A stretch of 24,662 nucleotides of DNA from Candidatus Pacearchaeota archaeon (GTDB lineage: Archaea > Nanoarchaeota > Nanoarchaeia > Pacearchaeales > GW2011-AR1): contig NZER01000157.1 in assembly GCA_002690445.1 (NCBI GenBank), forward strand, positions 1 to 24,662. The letters run 5' to 3'. Position 1 is the stretch's first letter; each line of letters starts with the position of its first letter. Both the position numbers and the translations under genes were made by a program. This document shows positions 19,976-24,662 of the stretch, in pieces. Under the pieces are notes generated by a model that ran no database searches, was not told the origin of the DNA, and saw only the letters and a list, made by a program, of their open reading frames with translations.

Positions 19976-20500
19976 ATGAGTGAGCGGAAACCCACAGAAT
20001 TTTACGCGCAATCTCCCCCCAGACCAGACAAAGAACGGATACCCCTTGATCAGGTCTCTCATAGGAAGTTGTTAACACCGAAGCAAACGTCTGACGTTAT
20101 CGGTAGGTCTGTAAATACCTTGTCCACCTGGCGGGCAGTCCGAAGGAAATGGAAGAAACTTCCGGCAAAAAAAAGGGCTCTCTTCCGGCAACAGAAAGGG
20201 CCAAGGTATATAAAAGTTAAAAGATCTGGAGGGATGAGGGTTGCCTATAGGATGACAGATCTGATTTCGTGGGTTGAGATTCGGCATATCCGCGAGATCC
20301 GTAAAGGTCTTGAACGGATTGATCGTGTGCTCGAAAGACAGGTAGCTACACTCGACGCTCTACGCTTGAGACAAACAAGTTCTTGTGATGAAGTGTTTGT
20401 CAGGCTGCAAGACATTACCCGTACCCTAGTCCCTCCGGGGGATGCAAGATATCCCGATCAAATTGAATGGGACATCCTAGATTTTGAGGAATACACATGA
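19976..20500 (+). CDS. Helix-turn-helix protein, excisionase/MerR-like N-terminal domain
   Basis: 174 aa. GGGGGAT ribosome site before ATG 19976. The HTH_17-type domain runs from LLTPKQTSDVIGRSVNTLST through WRAVRR to a wing with PRYIKVKRSGGMRVAYRMTD and LISWVE (about residues 30-105). A coiled-coil segment follows (EIRKGLERIDRVLERQVATL), then an acidic C-terminus. The domain binds DNA in excisionases and phage regulators. With no integrase in view, a transcription or replication regulator is more likely than an excisionase. First gene of the P6 operon; its end overlaps the nuclease start. Confidence 0.78.
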   Translation: MSERKPTEFYAQSPPRPDKERIPLDQVSHRKLLTPKQTSDVIGRSVNTLSTWRAVRRKWKKLPAKKRALFRQQKGPRYIKVKRSGGMRVAYRMTDLISWVEIRHIREIRKGLERIDRVLERQVATLDALRLRQTSSCDEVFVRLQDITRTLVPPGDARYPDQIEWDILDFEEYT

Positions 20501-21315
20501 AACTGATCAACAAGTTCGATGCGCCAGATTCAATAGTCGCCGCCATCAAAGCTGATCCCTACACCAAGGCCGGTGCCGATTTCTCCATCACCGAACTGAT
20601 CTCGCCACCACAGATCAGACGCCTGTGGAAGAAGCACGAAGAGGAGATTTCCATAGACGTTAGAGATGAGGTCTGGAAGCTCCTGGGTAAGGGTGTACAC
20701 GCCGCCCTTGAGCAGGCTGAGGATGTGGGAATCAAGGAACAACGCTTCCACGCAACCCACGATGGCACCACGGTCAGCGGTGCTGTTGATCTTATCGAAG
20801 ACGGTGTCGTCACCGACTACAAGGTGACCTCGGTATTCAGCGTCCAGAAGGGACTCAAAGAAGATTGGGAGTCGCAACTCAACTTATACGCCTGGCTTCT
20901 CAGGCAGAATGACATCACTGCTACGAGTTTAAACATCGTGACCATCTGCCGGGACTGGATGAAAAGCCGCGCAGGAAAGCCTGACTATCCAGACAGTCCT
21001 GTCGTAGTCCTCAGGGTGCCCGTCTGGTCCGACGAGAGGCAGGATAGATACCTCGACAGGCGTGTCCGTATTCACGCGCAAGAAGCCACGATTCCCTGTA
21101 CTCCCGAAGAGAGGTGGGCACGAGGTGCCTACGAGGTTATGGGCGGGAGGGGTAGGCCGAAGATATTCGATACCCTCAACGAGGCGACAGGATACGTCAA
21201 CGAACAGGAGAACCCGAAGCTCAGAGTCGTTAAGGGAAACGCAAAATTCATACGATGTGAGTCATGGTGTGATGTCGCTGAGTTTTGCCCACAGTGGAAA
21301 GGAGAAAAAGGATGA
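20497..21315 (+). CDS. PD-(D/E)XK nuclease (RecB/Cas4-like exonuclease)
   Basis: 272 aa. Nuclease motifs: GVHAALEQ (His68), SGAVDLIEDG (Asp98), TDYKVTS (Asp107 and Lys109) and SQLNLYAWL (Gln127, Tyr131), the RecB-family order. Four Cys (191, 244, 248, 254; IPCTPEERW and CESWCDVAEFC) are placed as in Cas4/AddB-type iron-sulfur nucleases. It probably resects DNA ends to feed the annealing protein that follows; it is not part of a CRISPR system, as no array or cas1/cas2 is present. It overlaps both neighbours by a few bases. A GTTTAAAC octamer lies within. Confidence 0.85.
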   Translation: MKLINKFDAPDSIVAAIKADPYTKAGADFSITELISPPQIRRLWKKHEEEISIDVRDEVWKLLGKGVHAALEQAEDVGIKEQRFHATHDGTTVSGAVDLIEDGVVTDYKVTSVFSVQKGLKEDWESQLNLYAWLLRQNDITATSLNIVTICRDWMKSRAGKPDYPDSPVVVLRVPVWSDERQDRYLDRRVRIHAQEATIPCTPEERWARGAYEVMGGRGRPKIFDTLNEATGYVNEQENPKLRVVKGNAKFIRCESWCDVAEFCPQWKGEKG

Positions 21316-22082
21316 CAGCAGAGAGTAAAGACCCAACAGCTAAACAGATTTGGGACAAGCTGTCCAAGGTCAACGTCAATGAACACACGGAGAATAAGGT
21401 GGTTGGAAACAGGAAGCTGACCTACTTGTCCTGGGCATGGGCGTGGACGGAAATGATGAAGCACTACCCACAGCTTGCCGTCAAATGGCATGGCATGACA
21501 GACGAAAACGGGGTAACCAGGGACATTACGACCTACCCCGGCGGCACCGCAGGGGTCACCTGTTCAGTAACAATAGGCGACGTGAAGCGGGAGATGTGGC
21601 TTCCCGTGATGGATCATCGGAATAAAGCGATCACCGAACCCGACAGTTTTGCCATAAACACGGCAAAGATGAGATGCTTGACCAAAGCCTTCGCCCTCTT
21701 CGGATTGGGAGCCTATATCTACGCCGGAGAAGACCTGCCTACGGAAGCGGTAATCGAGGCACCACCCCAAAAGAAGATTGCCAAGAAGAAGGCAAAAGCA
21801 AAGCCTGCTAAAAAATCCAATGCGGGCGTTTTTTCTGATGACGTCAATGAAGTAGATCGCGAGGAAGTGCGTGACGGGGAGTCGGAGCGAGAGCTTGCCC
21901 CCGTGCGAACGAGGTTAAGCGAAAGATGTAAGGAGTTGTATGCCAATGACTGGGAGGCAGATGAGGTTCTCCAAGGTCAGATCAAGAAAGCCGTAAAAGG
22001 TGGTGATGTAAATGAGATGGAAAGATTGCTGAAGGTGTTGGACGACGTGATGCCCGCACTACTTACACTGCACGAGGAGTAA
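21312..22082 (+). CDS. Single-strand annealing protein (Sak/DUF1071 type)
   Basis: 256 aa from ATG 21312 (GGAGAAAAAGG upstream). The family signature KLTYLSWAWAWTEMMKHYP is near residue 35. FAINTAKMRCLTKAFALFGL near residue 120 and GAYIYAGEDLP follow. The C-terminal third is a Lys/Ala-rich linker (KKIAKKKAKAKPAKKS) and a helical domain. Such proteins coat single-stranded DNA and anneal complementary strands in phage recombination. Placed between an exonuclease and an SSB-tailed protein, it completes a Red-like module. Start overlaps the nuclease end. Confidence 0.88.
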   Translation: MTAESKDPTAKQIWDKLSKVNVNEHTENKVVGNRKLTYLSWAWAWTEMMKHYPQLAVKWHGMTDENGVTRDITTYPGGTAGVTCSVTIGDVKREMWLPVMDHRNKAITEPDSFAINTAKMRCLTKAFALFGLGAYIYAGEDLPTEAVIEAPPQKKIAKKKAKAKPAKKSNAGVFSDDVNEVDREEVRDGESERELAPVRTRLSERCKELYANDWEADEVLQGQIKKAVKGGDVNEMERLLKVLDDVMPALLTLHEE

Positions 22083-22086
22083 CAAA

Positions 22087-22374
22087 ATGCCCAGCAGATA
22101 TGATAACGAGTTGAAGATCGACTTCGCCCTATTTCGCAACGAACAACGTGCGACAGATAAGCATCCAATTAAGAGTGGCAAGATTGAGTTTACCAAACCC
22201 TTTTTGAAGCAGATGCTGGAGCGAGCGAAGTCGGGCACGATGCCTGTTTTGAATGTCGCAATTTGGAATCGCACGGCAAAGACCACGGGCAAGGAGTATG
22301 AGAATGTGCGCCTTACGATGCATCAGCCTCCTGTGCAGGAAGGTGAGGACGACGACGACGACTTCCCATTTTAG
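22087..22374 (+). CDS. Small protein with SSB-like acidic C-terminal tip
   Basis: 95 aa. A compact basic body has LFRNEQRATDKHPIKSGK, then a segment PVLNVAIWNRTAKTTGKEYE that could form an OB-like strand pair. The tail GEDDDDDFPF is like the C-terminal tip of single-stranded DNA-binding proteins (acidic run ending Asp-hydrophobic-Pro-Phe), which recruits replication and repair partners. The body is shorter than usual SSB (about 110 aa or more before the tail) and I cannot confirm an OB fold. It is 4 bases after the annealing protein gene. The acidic tip is coded by a GAC triplet repeat. Confidence 0.7.
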   Translation: MPSRYDNELKIDFALFRNEQRATDKHPIKSGKIEFTKPFLKQMLERAKSGTMPVLNVAIWNRTAKTTGKEYENVRLTMHQPPVQEGEDDDDDFPF

Positions 22375-22380
22375 TGTCCC

Positions 22381-22572
22381 ATGGCCAAGAAAAACTTTGT
22401 ACTAAGAATAGACGAGGCACTGCTGAACGAGATCCGTAATCTTGCTAAAGCTCGCGAAGTCACGATGGCGGACTTGGTACGGGGGATCATCATGGATTAC
22501 CTGAGCGGTAACACAACAACCCAAAAACCAGACCCTCCGAAAGACGCTCAAGAAAAGCCGTGGTGGATGTGA
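22381..22572 (+). CDS. Ribbon-helix-helix (CopG-like) DNA-binding protein
   Basis: 63 aa. A beta strand KKNFVLRIDEALLNEIRNLA and helix, then REVTMADLVRGIIMDYLSGN, form the RHH layout, followed by a Pro/Lys-rich tail. Dimeric RHH proteins bind operators through the paired strands, so this is a candidate repressor acting on the phage's own promoters. No partner toxin gene is adjacent, so an antitoxin role is not supported. Its stop overlaps the next ATG (TGATG). Confidence 0.75.
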   Translation: MAKKNFVLRIDEALLNEIRNLAKAREVTMADLVRGIIMDYLSGNTTTQKPDPPKDAQEKPWWM

Positions 22573-23087
22573 TGGTGTGTGACCAATGGGATATATTCGA
22601 TGAGCCACCGCCACCGCTTACGGGATCGGACGAGGAGCACCCACTACGGGCCAGGTCACGCCTCCCAATAGAAAAGTGTGACTGCTGCGGCGGTAATACG
22701 AAACTTTATCGACGCAAGCTCAACTCGGGCCAGGCGCGTGTGCTCATCGCCCTCTATCACGCATTGGACTGGGTTCACCTTGGTCAAACGATTCCCACGC
22801 TGGTCGCTGAAGTGCAGGGGGACACGAGCAAGTTGACGCACTGGGGATTGGCTGAAGCAAGACCAAATGAGGAAGACTCGACAAAGCGCGATTCTGGAAT
22901 ATGGAGGATCACGGACCAGGGGAGAGCCTTCGTGCTCCGCACTCGCAAAGTCCCCAGCCACGCCTATGTAGCCACCCCAGGAGATCGCCTGCTTGGGATG
23001 GAATCGACTACTGTCGATATAGTCGAGGTGCTGGGAAAGAACTTTGATTATAGAGAACTGATGCTGACGGATTGGCTTCCATTTTAA
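22572..23087 (+). CDS. Winged-helix-like protein with a zinc knuckle
   Basis: 171 aa from ATG 22572 (coupled by TGATG; a GTG at 22560 is less likely). CDCCGG near residue 36 is followed by a helical segment KLNSGQARVLIALYHALDWV, then TSKLTHWGLAEARPN and a beta wing SGIWRITDQGRAFVLRTRKV, the pattern of a winged helix. C-terminal FDYRELMLTDWLPF. I recall such proteins in other phages without a function. It probably binds DNA. Confidence 0.68.
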   Translation: MVCDQWDIFDEPPPPLTGSDEEHPLRARSRLPIEKCDCCGGNTKLYRRKLNSGQARVLIALYHALDWVHLGQTIPTLVAEVQGDTSKLTHWGLAEARPNEEDSTKRDSGIWRITDQGRAFVLRTRKVPSHAYVATPGDRLLGMESTTVDIVEVLGKNFDYRELMLTDWLPF

Positions 23088-23192
23088 TGAGTAAAATGGT
23101 GAAATGTTTTGGCTACCTCTTCTTTACGCTAGCCTCGACAGATGACCACCATGACCCTATTTTACTTTGTCACCCGCTCAGGAGATGGATAT

Positions 23193-23387
23193 ATGCTTAC
23201 CTTCTTAGCCTTCTTAGCCGGTCTGCTGCTTGGAGCCGGGTCAATAGGCCTGCTCAGCTATGCCCATTGTGCCGACAAAAATCGCAAAAATCGCAGCGAA
23301 ACCCCCGGCGAAAAAGCCTTTAATCAAGAGCATATCCTGATCGCCGATTCCCTGCAGCGATGGAAACAGTGGGGCGAATCCCGCTGA
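23193..23387 (+). CDS. Small single-pass membrane protein
   Basis: 64 aa from ATG 23193, chosen because CAGGAGATGGAT gives an ideal ribosome site; a longer frame to 23142 does not. One membrane helix at residues 1-24 (LTFLAFLAGLLLGAGSIGLL), then a charged, helical cytoplasmic part with CADKNRKNRSETPGEKAF and a tail ending WKQWGESR. This signal-anchor topology is typical of phage spanin-like or membrane-perturbing proteins; no cleavage box or lipobox is seen. Confidence 0.62.
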   Translation: MLTFLAFLAGLLLGAGSIGLLSYAHCADKNRKNRSETPGEKAFNQEHILIADSLQRWKQWGESR

Positions 23388-23444
23388 CCCTTAGAGATGT
23401 GCGACATATAAATCCAGATAAAATGCATTAGTCGGCTGGCTACC

Positions 23445-23921
23445 ATGACGAAAATAGATGAATTGATTCAGCAGGAGGATGGAAACCCTCGGTTTGCATG
23501 GGATTTAAGGTATGCGTGGCGTAAACTTACCGTCACTCAGCGACAGTCTTGTGCATGGTGGTTGGTACGACATGGCGGTCTCTCGCAGGCGCTTTGGCAA
23601 GACTTTATAAACAACACCCGTTCACGACTCCTGAAAATTTTTAGTGTTTCGCGCACCAAAAGAAGTCAGTGGTCGCAAACTCACTTACAACTCGACACTT
23701 ACGGAGAAGGGCGGATTTTCGAGTTGTACATGAAGCACCGAAGCGTTCGCAAACTCCTCGCCAACCTCCCGGCAATTTTGGGCACAATATCTACCGCTCC
23801 ATTCTACTCTTGGCTGAAAGCTGACGAGGGGAGGTGGGCGGCTTGGCAGGAAGTGAAGGCCATAATTGCCAGCGACCAGGGCCGTCCCGTATCCCGCCCT
23901 AACACACAAAAACAAAGATGA
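23445..23921 (+). CDS. Hypothetical helical basic protein
   Basis: 158 aa from ATG 23445; ribosome site weak. Mostly helical and Trp/Arg-rich (FAWDLRYAWRKLTVTQRQSC, then LFNNTRSRLLKIF-like repeats and RIFELYMKHRSVRKLLANLP). ILGTISTAPFYSWLKADEGR near the end has helix-turn-helix spacing, but I cannot assign it to a family. Its end overlaps the next ATG by four bases. Possibly DNA-binding. Confidence 0.6.
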   Translation: MTKIDELIQQEDGNPRFAWDLRYAWRKLTVTQRQSCAWWLVRHGGLSQALWQDFINNTRSRLLKIFSVSRTKRSQWSQTHLQLDTYGEGRIFELYMKHRSVRKLLANLPAILGTISTAPFYSWLKADEGRWAAWQEVKAIIASDQGRPVSRPNTQKQR

Positions 23922-24298
23922 GCGATCACGCTTATCAGCGCGGGTTGTTTGATAATAGTGATCCACCCCCGCCAGTTCATTCGGACGGACATGACACCGA
24001 ATTCGCTGCGCGGGACAAGGCGGCGAAGGGTGTATCGAAGTGGCGTAAGAACATATTCGATTTTGTGGCGAGTGCTGGTGCGCGTGGGGTCATACCATGG
24101 GACGCTATCGTCCACTTTGAGCAGCAAAACCATCAATCAACCGTGCGTACAAGATTCACAGAGCTTGCCAGCGAGAAGCACGGCGCGGTGATAACGAGAA
24201 CGCCAACCAAGAGGCCGAACGCAAACGGCAACATGGAAGGTGTTTATGTCGCCAGCCCAGTGTTGGTCGATGTGATAAAGCGCGGGATGTACAAGTAA
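23918..24298 (+). CDS. Winged-helix-like DNA-binding protein
   Basis: 126 aa. After an acidic/Pro-rich lead (LFDNSDPPPPVHSDGHD), residues about 40-100 show a winged-helix pattern: IFDFVASAGARGVIPWDAIV, then FEQQNHQSTVRTRFTELASE as recognition helix and GAVITRTPTKRPNANGN as the wing. The pattern is close to small phage HTH proteins that answer restriction/regulatory roles, but function is not known. The family resemblance rests on my memory. Starts by overlap with the preceding gene. Confidence 0.65.
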   Translation: MSDHAYQRGLFDNSDPPPPVHSDGHDTEFAARDKAAKGVSKWRKNIFDFVASAGARGVIPWDAIVHFEQQNHQSTVRTRFTELASEKHGAVITRTPTKRPNANGNMEGVYVASPVLVDVIKRGMYK

Positions 24299-24306
24299 GA
24301 AAGCAC

Positions 24307-24636
24307 ATGCTCGAAGCAAACGACCCCTCTTCGATTGAGAAGATAAGGAAGACACTCTTGGAAACGTCAGCCGAAGACCTGGCGTTTCTTACTGGAGCCG
24401 TGGCTATGCACATTGCCACTACCTTGGAATGCCAAAAGCTGGATGGCAATTCCACGGAGCAATTCTCTACCCCCTTTCAGGGAATGTTTGATAAGAGACT
24501 TGTTGCCATGGGCCTGGACTCTGATACCCGAGAGGCTATGGGATCTATGGTATTGGACATTCTGTCCAGCGCGGTTCACGAAGCCCTTGTTATCGAACAA
24601 AGACCTGACTTAATACGCAAGATATTGGATAAATAG
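24307..24636 (+). CDS. Hypothetical helical protein
   Basis: 109 aa, eight bases after the preceding stop, with AAGAAAG as a weak ribosome site. Fully helical and acidic: SSIEKIRKTLLETSAEDLAF, then TGAVAMHIATTLEC and MGSMVLDILSSAVHEALVIE. No motif recognised. Last complete gene in the window; the remaining 26 bases hold no feature. Confidence 0.62.
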   Translation: MLEANDPSSIEKIRKTLLETSAEDLAFLTGAVAMHIATTLECQKLDGNSTEQFSTPFQGMFDKRLVAMGLDSDTREAMGSMVLDILSSAVHEALVIEQRPDLIRKILDK

Positions 24637-24662
24637 AATTGGTCAGGCGTGGGCCAGATCTA

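Larger units (their letters stand above)
10276..20934. repeat. Dispersed palindromic octamer GTTTAAAC, 12 exact copies
   Basis: Exact copies start at 10276, 10705, 10803, 10817, 10831, 11187, 11496, 13489, 13881, 14329, 15864 and 20927. One-base variants start at 8467, 9597, 10845 and 11772. None lies in the head block. Two intergenic/terminal copies continue identically as CACGGTTTAAACAGC before a GGAG ribosome site (13489, 13881). At 10705 the octamer contains the stop codon of its gene. The range given spans the family, not one element. Confidence 0.93.

Noticed and set aside
22381..22572. Antitoxin of a toxin-antitoxin pair
   Set aside because: The RHH fold fits an antitoxin, but the next gene is a larger winged-helix-like protein, not a recognisable toxin.
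23072..23323. 83-codon plus-strand ORF
   Set aside because: Overlaps the SD-led membrane protein gene in another frame, has no ribosome site and has non-protein-like composition.
1..24662. Prophage or integrated element
   Set aside because: No integrase, att duplication, repressor/cro pair or host genes are seen; the HTH protein at 19976 alone does not show lysogeny.

Overview
The window is part of the genome of a tailed double-stranded DNA bacteriophage (Caudoviricetes). The evidence is a terminase large subunit, portal, scaffold-like protein, GroES-like co-chaperonin and capsid-associated protein in one block, plus a phage replication/recombination set: primase-helicase, RusA resolvase, RecB-like nuclease, single-strand annealing protein and an SSB-tailed protein. 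No integrase, lysis, tail or DNA polymerase gene is seen, so this is only part of the genome. The host cannot be named. Promoters look like ordinary sigma70 types (TTGACA-17-TAnnnT), so the host polymerase probably reads the early genes.

Layout. (1) 1-8115, minus strand: head-assembly/packaging block. In transcription order it runs: conserved small protein, unknown protein, TerL, Cys-rich protein, portal, 62-aa protein, GroES-like, scaffold-like, unknown, and a virion protein cut by the window edge. (2) 8116-8658: gene-free divergent region with an AT-rich hairpin and a C-rich/G-rich tract that can form G-quadruplexes on the minus strand. (3) 8659-17082, plus strand: about 25 small, tightly packed, often overlapping genes, nearly all of unknown function, including a SprT-like metalloprotease. 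They are served by a family of near-identical promoters. (4) 10728-11615, inside region 3: a strong terminator, a 14-bp repeat array, an inverted repeat, a heptamer array and the isolated minus-strand terminase small subunit gene. (5) 17079-19281, minus strand: a RusA plus primase-helicase operon with its own good promoter. (6) 19348-24636, plus strand: a paralogous pair, an excisionase-like HTH protein, then the recombination module (RecB/Cas4-like nuclease, SSAP, SSB-tail protein), an RHH protein, two winged-helix-like proteins, a small membrane protein and unknowns.

Two genome-wide patterns stand out. The first is the exact 8-bp palindrome GTTTAAAC, which occurs 12 times between 10276 and 20934 and never in the head block (chance expectation for the whole window is about 0.4). 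When it lies inside a gene it is always read as TTA AAC (Leu-Asn). The second is a set of promoters whose start-site region carries a conserved sequence around ATG-AAA/CAA-CAC/TAC-GAC-AC. This predicts transcripts that begin at or within a few bases of an AUG/GUG (leaderless initiation, dual starts or mini-ORFs). These two patterns, together with recurring ribosome-binding cassettes, suggest a coordinated early regulon or module-shuffling system that I cannot match to a described one.
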